Shown here piece after piece: positions 12,941 to 25,289 of a DNA stretch of 64,000 bases (its first letter is position 1; every line of letters begins with the position of its first letter). This DNA comes from Trematomus loennbergii (lineage: Eukaryota > Chordata > Actinopteri > Perciformes > Nototheniidae): NCBI GenBank assembly GCA_012861695.1, contig JAAOOA010000033.1:13176434-13240433 (forward strand), read 5' to 3'. The notes beneath the pieces are model-generated. The model ran no database searches. It was not told the origin of the DNA and saw only the letters and a list, made by a program, of their open reading frames with translations. Made by a program: the position numbers and the translations under genes.

Positions 12941-14920
12941 CAACACAGTCTCACTCCCTGATAGTCCAATAGCGACGCTTGGTCAGGGTCCTTTGGCGTG
13001 CAGTTGTGACGCACCGAGTCTCCTTCAGCTTCATAAACGGACGCAAAGAGCTTTCAACTGATTGCAATGTATTCCCATCGGCGGTGGTATTTGCGTCTGT
13101 AAACTTGACAGTAAACTTGACAGTCAACTTGACAGCTTTTTAACCCGAACCACCTACTGGTTAAAGCACGTTATTACATGTTTAGAGTAATTGCAATGCA
13201 GGTAGATTGTGTTGCTTTTTAATGACTGTCTTTAAAATGCCTTTTTCTTAATGTCTTTCATTTTTGTAAAGCACTTTGAATTGCCTTGTGTTGAAAGGTG
13301 CTATATAAATACACCTTGCCTTGCCTTGCCTAAGGTCTGCTGCATGTTTTGTTGAATGTGTTATATTTGATGAAAACATTTAAATATTAAGGGTACATAC
13401 AAATTAGGGGGAAAGTAGAAGGTCAATGATAGAAATATAGAATAGAAAATATCAAGAATGTATTTAAAAGAAGACCTTAACCTAAAGTATTATTTAATGT
13501 TTTAACAAAGCCTAATTAGTGTGTCTGTTTTGCACATCCTCCTATTAATATCTTTGTACATCCGGCACTAAATTGTTTTATTGTAGATATCATTTACAGT
13601 ATCTTCTTGATATTTTCTATTCTATATTTCTATCATTGACCTTCTACTTTCCCCCTAATTTGTATGTACTCTTAATGTTTAAATGTTTTCATCAAATATA
13701 ACACATTCAACAAAACATGCAGCAGACCTTAGGCAAGGCAAGGCAAGGCAAGGCAAGGAAAGTTTATTTATATAGCACCTTTCAAAACAAGACAATTCAA
13801 AGTGCTTTAAAAAATGAAAGACATTAAGAAAAAGGCATTTAAAAACAGTAATTCAAAAGCAACACAATCTACCTGCATTGCAATTACTCTAAACATGTAA
13901 TAACGTGCTTTAACCAGTAGGTGATTCGGGTTAAAAAGCTGTCAAGTTTACAGTGTTAACACAATAAAATATACTGCTGTTTCCGGTTTAGTTTACTACG
14001 GATATATTTTGTTATCCACAGACGACCACACATATATTGTTTTGATATTTGTAACACAAAACCGATGGAAATAACCCACAGCAACACAGAAAAGATGGCC
14101 TTAACATGACCCAGCTGTCTAGTTAATAAAAAACAATAATATCAAAACAAATATTATTATTAACTTTATTGTGAAATTAAAACAGAACGGTAAAAGAATA
14201 GTTTCCGGTTTATTCTGAGGCCCAATCTCTGTAGATAAATAAAGAACTAAGCCAGATGTGTAATATTTAATGCAGCCGAACCATTTATTACAATGCATTC
14301 ATGTGATGACTTTCAAAGAGTAAAGCAAGCACTGCTGAATAAAGTATGATTTCATCTTTTACGGAACGTTTTTTTTTTCATATGGAATACAGTCGGAGGT
14401 CAACCAATCACAGAGCTTGAGGACTAATCACCGGGTTTGTCGAGCAAAGCGCATGGTGTAGCTGAGGATTATGGGTAGTGTAGTGTCTTCGGCCATCCTA
14501 AACTCCGATACAACTATTTGTTGCTCAGAGTCGAAGGGGAAAAACACAAAACCATTGTACACAATTTAAACCAATCAATGTTGTGTAATCAAGGATAATC
14601 TGATGTTTTTGAGTTGATGAGTAGTGCAGATATCACTGTAAAATCAATCGACAGTAAGGAGAATACTTATTTCCGGGTGTAAAATTCTCCGTTATCCAAT
14701 GGGAATGGACGCTCACATTGCCTTTAACTGCCGCCGACATGGACCGATGCGGTGCTTCCCTGAGCGTCAAATACCGCCGCCGATGGGAATACATTGCAAT
14801 CAGTTGAAAGCTCTATGTGTCCGTTAATGAAGCTGAAGGAGACTCGGTGCGTCACGCCTGCACGCCAAAGGACCCTGACCAAGCGTCGCTATTGGACTAT
14901 CAGGGAGTGAGACTGTGTTG
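12941..14920. mobile_element. Composite fold-back element, CAACACAG termini
   Basis: The left end CAACACAGTCTCACTCCCTG is the inverse of the right end, and the outer arms pair for about 150 bases (12941-13090 with about 14755-14920). The 7-bp repeat GTTGTGC flanks it (12934-12940 and 14921-14927). The first 14 terminal bases match the element at 6351. The middle contains a second nested hairpin (13122-13952). A block around 14250-14345 is homologous to part of the fold-back element at 20259-23284. No transposase gene is visible. Confidence 0.82.
13122..13952. repeat. Nested long hairpin with (GGCAA)n in both arms
   Basis: The left arm, about 13122-13460, is the reverse complement of about 13596-13952, leaving a loop of roughly 130 bases. 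Inside, the pair CACCTACTGGTTAAAGCACG (from 13151) and its inverse (ending 13923) looks like terminal repeats of its own MITE. Each arm carries a GGCAA/TTGCC repeat and a TTTATATAGCACCTTTCA-like sequence common in fish interspersed repeats. Confidence 0.8.
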
Positions 14921-15446
14921 GTTGTGCTGAACCCAGTAAGAATTACCAGCTTTCTTTGACTATTGGCAGGGAGAGTACAGTTTACTTGTCTGGAATCTCT
15001 GTATGTAGAGTCAGAAGCTTGTCAAATATTTAGTTAACAAATACAATACATTGCAACAGATTCTGGATGAATGCAGTAGTATGGTTTGCTAGGGACATGA
15101 CAAGTCTACCATTCTGTAAACTCTGGTATTTAACAAATAACATATCTTTACCTACTGAGTTGATTTTTTACATCAAGACATCTTTTGCCTTCATCATTAT
15201 GCACAATAACTGCTGCATGCAGGACAGTAACACACATTCTCTTTTAGTTTGATAGTGACTCCAAATAACATCCCATGAATGTTAAGGAAAGGTTTATCAT
15301 CAAGCACAGTTATTGCAGTATTTGTGTTTGTTAAGACAAACTAAAAATAATAATGTCCTAGTACTATGGAATGACAACTAATAGCATCAAATGCAACACA
15401 TTTGTTTGATTATGATGCAGTCATTTACAAGAGAAAATGAAATCCT

Positions 15447-15465
15447 TAACCCTAACCCTAACCCT
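15447..15465. repeat. Telomere-like (CCCTAA)n run
   Basis: About three copies of the vertebrate telomere unit CCCTAA at an interstitial position. Similar short runs occur near 6640, 36678 and 37789. Confidence 0.7.
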
Positions 15466-18081
15466 TGATAACACACACCTTGAATCAGAGTGAGGGCTGA
15501 TTAGTAAAATCCCCTTTGCGGAAATTAAAACAAGAGATCTCTTTGACAGAATACAAGTAGCTTGAGAATATACTTTGTTCACATTAAAGTTTAAAGCAAA
15601 CTGAGTCACATTTACAAACGCATGGTCCACAATGTTCAGGCATTTAGTAACTGTACCATAAAAGCGTTTGGTTTTATTTTGAACTCACTCCTTGGATTTG
15701 AATTGAAACACTGACTGTGTTTGAATATAAATGTTTTTTATTGCATTACTGTAAATTTCCGTTGTAAACATCACAGGTGCCAAATAGCATGCATCAATCA
15801 ATACATTGGAAACCAGCATTAATCATATATACAGCGATATGAAAAACCAGATTTTCCCTCGTCTCCTCTTAAATTATAACATCAAATCCATAAAATGATC
15901 AAAGCCGGTTTTAGTCATATGACTGGAATACTCATGTTACACAAGTACACTCAATGACTAGGAGGGAGGATTAAAGAGCATGGATTTGTGCTGTTCACTT
16001 CAAGGTTTTTACCCACTTTGAGCTTGTAGATCCATATACCTAATAAGACTTAATGGAATGAAAGCTGTTTATTCGCAGACATCACACCTATGCTTAAGTA
16101 TCTTGTTCTTGAGTTGAACCTTGCAACGTTCTCAGCTGCAGCTAAGCCACTTAAACTTTTTTGCTTTGATGCATAACATTCACATTTAGCTGGGATATCA
16201 AAAGGATGTACTGTCATTTCTTCAAGTCAGGAATTGACTAATATAGTATTGCCAACATGATCGTTTGCCCACAACTACTTTGCATTTCTTTACTTTTCCT
16301 TCATCTATAACTGTCATGTTAAACTTTGGTGCCAGAAAATGGCTTTATTAAACATGCCTCATTGTGAGGCGTTAGCTCTGTGTTACTTTTGTGAACCTGT
16401 AAACCCCAGCAGCTTTAGAGAGAGTGACTATAGTTAATCAATCAGCAGAAGAGCTTCCGACTTAATGTTGAGTTGACAATTTGATTAATTATAAGCTCAT
16501 TTCACTTACTTTATGAAAGTGTACTTTTCAGCCACTGCTGACTACAACTTTTGATGCATGGATAGCCAACTTTTGTGTGTGTGTTGCGTTAACAACATCA
16601 GTATTAATTTAGGTACTGTGTGTGTGTTAATAGATTCTCACCCGATTTCATTCCCCATACATAATTCGTTTTTTTCCTTTGTGACGCAAATTAATTGATC
16701 AGAGTTTAATAAAAATTCCCTGTGCACCTGGCTGTACATGTCTTCTAGTTTCAGGATCAGAGCAATAGATGTTGAGAGTGGGGACTAGTTTCAATTTCCC
16801 ATGCACTCAATCAAAGCTTATGAATAAGACAGGCTTATGGAAAAGTGAAATGCTATGACAGGCTGCCTCCTGCTCTACAAAGGAATATCTCATAATGCCC
16901 ACAAACATTCTCCCTTACATATCTGTTATTTGTAGCAGGCATAATACATTCACGGATGGTTTGTACTGAAGTAAGAAATGTTTTTAGTTTGAATTAAACA
17001 AAACCACATTTTATTGCCATTGTTTGTAATTTATATGTATACCCTGGAAATCTATTTACTGTGCTGCTCTCTATTGCTACAGCAATGACTAAAATGTGCA
17101 ACTTCTAAAGCATAGGAAGGCCTACTCGTCAAACTATGCTCCACCTACCATGCAGTAAACATGTGGTTAACTTTGTGAATTCATCAATTCGTGTTTGGCA
17201 TCCATCTGTCAGACAGCCTGTGAGCTGTGATGATGTGTGGGTGGAGCGCTGGGTTGATGTAATGAGCCAGAACAGCAGTGACAGCCATGTGGAGGATTCA
17301 AGCATCCATCTCAATCTGCTACAGGTCTCCGGACCTGACGTTTAAAAAAAATAAACTTGTACATTTATTTTATAAAACACTTTCTTAGAAAAACCTGGAA
17401 TTATTTCATGACTACACATTTTCCTCTAAACTGGTTTGTCAGGGTGCAGTCTTAAATAAATTCAGTGTTTTCAAGTGTGCTTCCAGCCTACAGTAACAGA
17501 ACAAAGATCCTAGTAGTGCAAGAGTAAGTGATACCCTGATCAGCTCTGACCTATCATACACCACCCTAAGGACAAGAGACACTGATATCAGTACAAGAAA
17601 CAAAGCTCTAATGGTTTAATATAAACTGAAGAAAGTTATTTTTAATAAATATAAATGTTTTCTTAATGAGCCAACCTGTTCTAGATTACCTTTGACTCCG
17701 GGATAGGTTGGATCAGGAAATCCCAAATTGTGCTACAGCAACACTAACAAATTGTATCTACACATGTGAATAGAGAATTCAATCTAATATGTAAATGTAA
17801 CATGAACAAATATTTTCACTATAACTAACGACCATAGAGTATTTGGTAATGCAATCCAATTATATTTGTATAGAAGAATTTTAACTGGTTCAGAAACTTA
17901 CCCAACATTGGTTATCATATAGGATGGCACCAAATACTTGATAAGTAATTGACTTAAGGGTGTCTGTAAAAGTATCATAGTGTTCAAATGTTGTTGTATT
18001 ATTAATGTATAATAGACAAACAAAACACAGCGGTAGCTTTAGTCACACCCACAATCACATATGACACCCATCTAAATTCTG

Positions 18082-18100
18082 CACACACACACACACACAC
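18082..18100. repeat. (CA)n microsatellite
   Basis: About nine uninterrupted CA units. Confidence 0.9.
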
Positions 18101-19177
18101 CCTATAGTCGCTTATACAGAGCACAATGATATAGGACTACATAATCATCCCTCAAGGCTTTTTCTGCTGCAATCTTTGGGGTCATAATGTGCTGCTGTTA
18201 CATTTCTTTACTACTATTTAAAAGAAACAGAGTAACTACGTATTCATCTCCTTTACTCAAGAAAGCAAAGCACCAACCTTTGGGTCTCAAACTAATTAGA
18301 AATAATTGCATTTTATATTTCATCATACCACTTCTGTTGTCGCTGTGGCTATTGTTGAACTAACAGCATTCAGGCAGAGAGACGATCAATGGTCTTTAGT
18401 GCAGGAGTGCATCAAAGCGTTTTTCGACATTGTATTGCTTTCTTTATGAATAAATGTTAATTGCTGAATATCCAAGCTACGAACAGAGCCACCTTTTCTT
18501 TTTTCTTAGTCAATTTATTGAACATGTCAGAAACAAAACATACAACAATAATATATATATTTTTTTACTTAGAATAATAATTATAACAAAGTACAAAAAA
18601 ATAAAAAAACAAATTCTCAAAAAGTCTCTGTCATGTTCAACCTTCAGGACAAGTGAGTGATTGACATTCAGCATTGGGTTCTGGGTGGAGTCAATATTCC
18701 TTAATATTCCTTTAATCAAGGGAGTGTGAGCTTCACTGACAGGAGTGTCAGACTGTAGTGCTCGGCCATCTTGTGTGCTCAACTTGTCTAGTTGCGCACA
18801 GTAAAGAGAATAGGTCAGTTTGTTGCACATTTCTTCACGATAGCACAAACAATAATGCTTCAACATGTAATATTCCCTCAATAATTTAACCTGCGTCATA
18901 CAGAACATCAAGCCTGCATCAAGCCCTATTATCATAATTCCGGATCCAGAGACACTGGAATGTGTGGCATCCACATAAATCAACTGAAAAACAAGAAGTC
19001 TTCCCTCATTCATTATTTAGTCACTCTCTCCATGTTCGCAGTTTCTTTTCAAGTTTAGCAAAACTGGCAGGCAGTGTTTACGTTAAGCTCCAGTCTATTA
19101 TTTATGCAAGATAATCGTCAGAGAATATGAGTGAGTGTGTGGGTGGGTACTGTTGACACAATACAAAATGCATGTAC

Positions 19178-19182
<5 letters not shown>

Positions 19183-19217
<35 letters not shown>
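19183..19217. repeat. (GT)n microsatellite
   Basis: About 17 uninterrupted GT units. Confidence 0.92.
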
Positions 19218-19220
<3 letters not shown>

Positions 19221-20258
19221 GAACTGAGAGTTTGCATAAAGGAGAATGCATTGTCGCACACAGGGTAAACATGCATAATATAGTGCATGTGGGGTCGGAT
19301 ATTTATTAAGGCAGTCAACAGCCAGCGTACGTTATGTGTAATTAAACAACATAAACCTGATGTGAAAAACTAAGCCATGTATGACGTTTTTTCTTTACAT
19401 TACATCTGTTACGGCCACAGCATTAAAACATTTGTGGCTCACGTTGTGACCTGAAACATAGATTTCAAACGCCGAGCCGATAGAGATGGTTTATCTAACA
19501 ATTCAATTCAACTAACTTAAACGATAGAAGTCTGGAGGACTGGCCAAAAAGAACAAAGGATGGAGGAAGCCTGGGCCAGCCACACGATGGGCCGTCGGAC
19601 CCAGAACTCCCCCGTAAACTAAAAGGCAAATTAACAAGTTAAACTAATAAATAAAGCGGCGAAAATTGGACTACCAGAGGCCTGTACTACGAGGCCGGAT
19701 TTTCGCTTAGCGAGCTAACTTCAGGGAAAACTCTGGGTTTCCGGTCCTACGACGCTGGTTCACTTCTTAGCGGGGTAGATCTCCATGGTAACTTATGCTG
19801 AACCTGCTCCTGGTCCGGAGCAGGTTTGGTTCCAGGATAAGAGATCAGTTTATAAAAGCTCCGCCTATCGACCAATGAAATCTCTGTGAAAATGACATCG
19901 CCATTTGTCGATGACATTGTGGAGCTCGAAGCGAGAATTTGAGAGGCGCTCTCAGGCGGGTGAGGACCTTTGGGGACAGACTAAACCCTTTGGCTTTCTC
20001 TGAAGAGTATTTGTATGAAAGATACAGGTTCTCGTCAGAAGGGCTGACTTATCTGTGTCAGCACCTCGAGCCATATATTGCTAATGCCATACATCGGAGT
20101 TGTGCACTTACAGTTGCAAAGTAGCGCAAAGCAATCATACAGCACTGCTGTATGTATTGCTTTGCAACCGGTAGTTTTCTCTATGCTGTGGGTGATGCAG
20201 AGAACCTCAGCAAGAATACAGTCTGCAGTGCTATTCATAAGGTAGCACATGCTCTGAC

Positions 20259-23200
20259 CAACCGGTATCACGGCAAGACGTGAACATGTGACGATCTACC
20301 ATGCTGGGAGACGTGAATATGTCACGGTTTCGTCCCTTCAAACGTGACAGTTACACGGTATTGTTAACATGGCCCAACCAGTGGAGAAATACCCGGAAGT
20401 GCCTAGCAAATGGGCCGCGCCTATTGGTCGGTTTTTATTGTCAAAATTAGATGTTTTTAATTTATTTTGTAATCGTCACACTCGATTTCGCCAATGTTCT
20501 TGTTGCCCTAGCTGGTCGACACCTCTTTTAGCAGAAACAAAGGCTACATTAATGTATTAAATCGATGTTAATCCATGTGTGTGGAGGTGAGGATGTGGAA
20601 TTAACGGACGTGACGTTGTGTGATTGCGTTGCCAGGCAACGCAATTTACAAACTCTTCAACTACAACCCGAATTATATTTTAAAACATTTTAAAATGCCT
20701 CACGAAGGCCTCACGAAATACTTTAATGTAAATTAAAATGTAAATGTGAAGGAATGTGTGTAATGTGGTGAATGACATTATTCACCCACGGATCTATGGG
20801 TTGGGGGTATTGTTGCGCACGGACATTTTAGTTAACCGGACTCCTGTTCATGTGAAATCCGAAAACATTTAAAAAAAAAAATACTTTATTCCGAGTTTGC
20901 TTGCTTTTCTCTTTGGAGGTCATCACATAACGGCATTGTAATACACGGTTTGGCTGCATTAAATATGACATATCTGCCGTAGTTCTGTATTTATAGAGCC
21001 CTGATGAGAAGACTTCTGGACAAACAGGAAGCACTGCCGCCAAAACTGAAAACGTGACGTGGATCATAAATATATCAGCAATTAAACATCTTACATTTCT
21101 TTTCACACAATACGTCTCCTTGCAGTATCAATACTAATTCGGTTGACTTTTATATTTGATCCAATTGGTAGATAGGTTATATTTACACCATAACGGTGGA
21201 CAGCTGATATAAAAGGACTTGTCGTTTTTAAAGATATTACTGATTTTCTTTGAATATAAGAATGTAAATACTGAGTTGAGAGAATAGTCAGGGGATTTGG
21301 GTGATGGGAGACACATCTATGGATTCAGAATTGCAATAGCTTACTGTTAAATGACGGATATACCTTTCTGTCTGTGATGTTTTACAAATCAGATATTAGA
21401 AGTAAAACATGTGAAATAATATAGCAATATCCTGTACAATTATGTGAAAACATGAATAAAACTACACATCTTCAGATGTTATACATACACAAGTGTCCTA
21501 CACTCATAATACAAAGTTATTATGGCTGTGTGTACCTTGTGTGCAACACCTAGTGGTTAAAGCACGTTATTGAATTAGTTGTGTATATGTCAATGAACCT
21601 TAGAAAATCTTGAAATCTTGAAAGGGATATGCAAAATAGCCATTATATACAGTCTTTAATTAACTATTAGTAGAGAATAACGAGTAATGAATATACTTTA
21701 TAGGGATCTGCAGATAAATGTTTAGTCTTCTCAAGCAGCAACTATCAAATATCTCTCCTTATTGTTGGCACTTGACAATCACCTTTCCCTGAATTTTACT
21801 CAGGTGTAACTAAAGCCTGATTTAAGGGTTGTTTATATTTCACATCATTAATCAGAATCTGCAAAGTAACTAAAATAAATGTAGTGGAGTAAAAATACCA
21901 GGTTAACCTCTGAATTGTAGTGGAGTAGAATTGCTGTTTTGTTTAGTAATGGATATTGAATATGGAATAAAGGTTTTGACAAGACCTGGTGTAACAATAA
22001 TCAAAAAGGACATTAAAAGAGCTCCAGATGTTAATGATCTAAACAAAACAGCACACCTGAAATGTATATTTAAATACTTTATTAAGGGCAGTGAATTAGT
22101 TTTTTCTGTATGTTTTTCAAATCAGTGTTATCCAGTAAGTGTCATAGACAGTGTTACATTGCTATTATTATCCTTAAAATATATGTAAAACAAAACCACT
22201 TATGATTTTTTTTTTTGAGTGGTTTACTAATGACAGTTAATTCTGTTTTTGCTATTGATGGTTTCATTTTTGTGAAAAATAATAAATAATAAAATGCAAT
22301 AACGTGCTTTAACCAGTAGGTGTCCCTTTCTATCAGCTGTGCACCGTTATGGTGTAAATATAACCTATCTACCAATTGGATCAAATATAAAAGTCAACCG
22401 AATTAGTATTGATACTGCAAGGAGACGTATTGCGTGAAAAGAAATGTAAGATGTTGTTTAGTTGCTGATATATTTATGATCCACGTCACGTTTTCAGTTT
22501 TGGCGGCAGTGCTTCCTGTTTGTCCAGAAGTCTTCTCATCAGGGCTCTATAAATACAGAACTACGGCAGATATGTCATATTTAATGCAGCCGAACCGTGT
22601 ATTACAATGCCGTTATGTGATGACCTCCAAAGAGAAAAGCAAGCAAACCCGGAATAAAGTATTTATTTTTTTTAAATGTTTTCGGATTTCACATGAACAG
22701 GAGTCCGGTTAAATAAAATGTCCGTGCGGAACAATACCCCCAATCCATAGATCCGTGGGTGAATAATGTCATTCACCACATTACACACATTCCTTCACAT
22801 TTACATTTTAATTTACATTAAAGTATTTCGTGAGGCCTTCGTGAGGCATTTTAAAATGTTTTAAAATATAATTCGTTGTAGTTGAAGAGTTTGTAAATTG
22901 CGTTGCCTGGCAACGCAATCACACAACGTCACGTCCGTTAATTCCACATCCTCACCTCCACACACATGGATTAACATCGATTTAATACATTAATGTAGCC
23001 TTTGTTTCTGCTAAAAGAGGTGTCGACCAGCTAGGGCAACAAGAACATTGGCGAAATTGAGTGTGACGATTACAAAATAAATTAAAAACATCTAATTTTG
23101 ACAATAAAAACCGACCAATAGGCGCGGCCCATTTGCTAGGCACTTCCGGGTATTTCTCCACTGGTTGGGCCATGTTAACAATACCGTGTAACTGTCACGT

Positions 23201-23284
23201 TTGAAGGGACGAAACCGTGACATATTCACGTCTCCCAGCATGGTAGATCGTCACATGTTCACGTCTTGCCGTGATACCGGGTTG
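20259..23284. mobile_element. 3-kb fold-back transposon inserted in Harbinger transposase
   Basis: The ends CAACCGGTATCACGGC and CAACCCGGTATCACGGC (inverse of the right end) are flanked by an exact 8-bp repeat, GCTCTGAC (20251-20258 and 23285-23292). Removing the element and one repeat restores an open transposase frame reading KVAHALTGLAESF. The arms, about 20259-21215 and 22325-23284, are nearly identical inverted copies of about 950 bases. The loop holds a further inverted pair and other inserts. Mirror-image short ORFs (20369-20560 and 22982-23173; 20828-21106 and 22434-22712) come from the arms and are probably not genes. The superfamily is not assigned: 8-bp duplications fit hAT, P or Merlin, but the termini lack the hAT CAGNG consensus. 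Confidence 0.88.
21547..22322. repeat. Inverted pair of the CACCTACTGG family in the loop
   Basis: CACCTAGTGGTTAAAGCACG at 21547 is inverted at the other end (finishing at 22322, with the family-typical C in the CTACTGG motif). The same pair bounds the nested hairpin at 13151-13923. Between them lies AT-rich sequence, including a fragment near 21875-21930 that resembles the CAGAGGTGGGAAGTAAC hAT MITE seen at 30345. Confidence 0.7.
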
Positions 23285-24301
23285 GCTCTGACAGGGCTCG
23301 CAGAGTCCTTTGTTGTGTTTCCTGGCACATGTCCCATGCAGACGATCAAAGAGGGATTTTACAACATGGCAGGTATTGATTGTGATTATATCTTTACAGT
23401 GAATGTTGTTCCTATGACGTACACTGTTGTATAATAAATGCAGCCTACTATTTCATAGGGTTTCCCAGGGTGCTTGGCTGTATCGACTGTACATACCGAT
23501 CTCTGCGTGTCTGGGAGAAAATGAAGGCGACTATGTAAATCGCAAATTATTCCACAGCCTCAACATTCAGGTAAATCTTGCACATTCACTTATAGAACAC
23601 ACATTGAAGTCTGGGTGATTAAAAGAAATCACACATTTAAATATTCACACAGTACATGTTTCACACTTGGACTATCTTTCTCTATAACATGCTCATTTCA
23701 AATGAACTTTGATGCTACACTGACTATGATGCTCTTATTGTGGAAGAAGGCTTGTTAACCCCAAATGCTTTAGCAGTGTGACCACAGGTGTCTAATCACG
23801 AGCCTTGAGGCAAAGTGGCCTGGGTCAGTCTATGACTCAAGGATCTTTTCTGAGTCTTCACTGTGTCAAAACTCGAGCAGGGTATGGAAACTGTACATTC
23901 TTATTGTTTTGTGCTTCTTAAGCTGCCTTTTGTGGTACTTATGGAAATGTTCCTTTATCTTCAGGGCTCTTCAGTGGAGTGCTGCTCGGGGACAGGGGTT
24001 ATGCCTGCCAGCCTTTTCTGATGACCCCGTATCCTGACCCTGGTGAAGGGCCACAAACCAGTTTTAATGTGGCCCATGCCAAAACCAGGGTCAGGATTGA
24101 AATGACCTTTGGGATACTGAAGGCCCCTGAAAGAGCTTGCCGCATCATAACGGCCTGTGTTGTGCTGCATAACATTGCCACAATGAGGAAGGAGAGGGCC
24201 CCTCCTGCAAACCCCCAACCTCCTGATATGGTAGACCCCATCACCCTGGACTACCCTACTGGCAGGGCTGCCAGAGAAGCTATGGCGTTATTATTTGCTT
24301 A

Positions 24302-25289
24302 ATAAAAAAATAACACACAGAGAGAGAGGCCTTGGATGATTTTTGTTGGAGTCTTTATTTATTCAGCCATTCCTGAAGGAAAAAGAGAGAAAAAAAAATA
24401 ATTTTGGTTGACTTTCTGTAATGAAAAAAGGGATTTGTCTTTTAGGTATCCTAAAAGATTTAAAGGTCACCTTATGCACCTTTCATTTGATTTGAAAATA
24501 AATTACTGAATGTTACAAAATGACCTGTCTTTCTCTCTCCAATTTTTCCAACTCCAGCTTGTTTTTTTTAATCAAAAGCTTTCGGTGCTCTATAGGCCCT
24601 TTAATTGGATGTCCTGTACTAGGGTCCTTTTGTAAAGGGCCCTCACAGTGTCTGCTTCAGCCTGAAATGCATATATGTTGCTTTAACATTCAAGCATGGC
24701 TCACAGCAAGAAAGCTGACAATTTTAAACCTGACTATACCTTTAAATGTAGTTTAATTAATGACTTGTCGTGATGAGGGCCTAGACGTCGAGGGCCCAGG
24801 CTGCGGGGGAGGAAGAGTTCCTTCTTCCTGCAAATTGAGCAAAGCAAATATCTTTTCAATAGAGAGTAGTTATTTGTCCCATGTGCAGACCACCACCATT
24901 TGCAAGTAATAAATTAAAACAACGTGTCCACACCCTCTCTATCTGTGTTAGAGGCAAATTGAAAACTTCATATCATTGGTAACAAAATACTAAAGTGTAC
25001 GCCAGAGCGCTCTCTGAGCAGACAGACATCGTCTCATCATCTAGGCCCTCCTGAAAAAAGAAATGTAAATGGTCTATTTCTCCATATTCAGCGACCATAT
25101 AGGTGACATACCAAAGGTTACGTTACCTCTGTATGAGGTAGTTGGTGATTTTGGGGGGGGGCAGCAACACCACGTTATCCCCATCATCTGCAGAACAATA
25201 AAATACATGTTACTTACTCCACAAAAATAGATATATTATATAATTGTGTTTTATAGCATCCCAGCTGTTTAAAGCTCCCTGACTCATGC
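24302..25289. other. Noncoding middle of the Harbinger element
   Basis: The sequence lies between the converging transposase and Myb-like genes. It has no further coding segment that I can support. A plausible end of the transposase transcript is the AATAAA directly after the stop codon at 24299-24301. Confidence 0.6.

Larger units (their letters stand above)
14928..19674. other. Gene-poor intergenic stretch
   Basis: About 4.7 kb with no supported gene. It includes a short telomere-like run near 15447-15465 and AC and GT microsatellites. The 167-codon minus-strand frame at 18510-19013 has an AT-rich composition and no recognisable domain, and is not called. Confidence 0.5.
19892..24301 (+). 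pseudogene. Harbinger transposase (HARBI1-like), disrupted
   Basis: The transposase encodes a DDE nuclease related to host HARBI1 that cuts and inserts Harbinger elements. The likely original start is the ATG at 19892, followed after a one-base shift by a frame from about 19939 that contains DRLNPLAF, EEYLYERYRF and the helical YLCQHLEPYI segment. The sequence continues with a frameshifted stretch, then GSFLYAVGDAENLSKNTV up to 20258, where the fold-back element interrupts it. It resumes at 23285 with LTGLAESFVVFPG, a probable intron from 23360, then GCIDCT (first catalytic Asp) near 23480 with another frameshift. The last exon at about 23965 has LLGDRGY (second Asp), RIEMTFG (Glu) and ITACVVLHNIA, and stops after LLFA. 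About a dozen residues are missing after FGILKA. It is clearly non-functional. Confidence 0.9.

Noticed and set aside
18510..19013. 167-codon minus-strand ORF
   Set aside because: AT-rich C-terminus and no recognisable motif; no promoter or splice context.
20369..23173. Mirror-image ORFs of 63 and 92 codons in the fold-back arms
   Set aside because: They are identical because the arms are inverted copies; no domain and no independent sign of coding.
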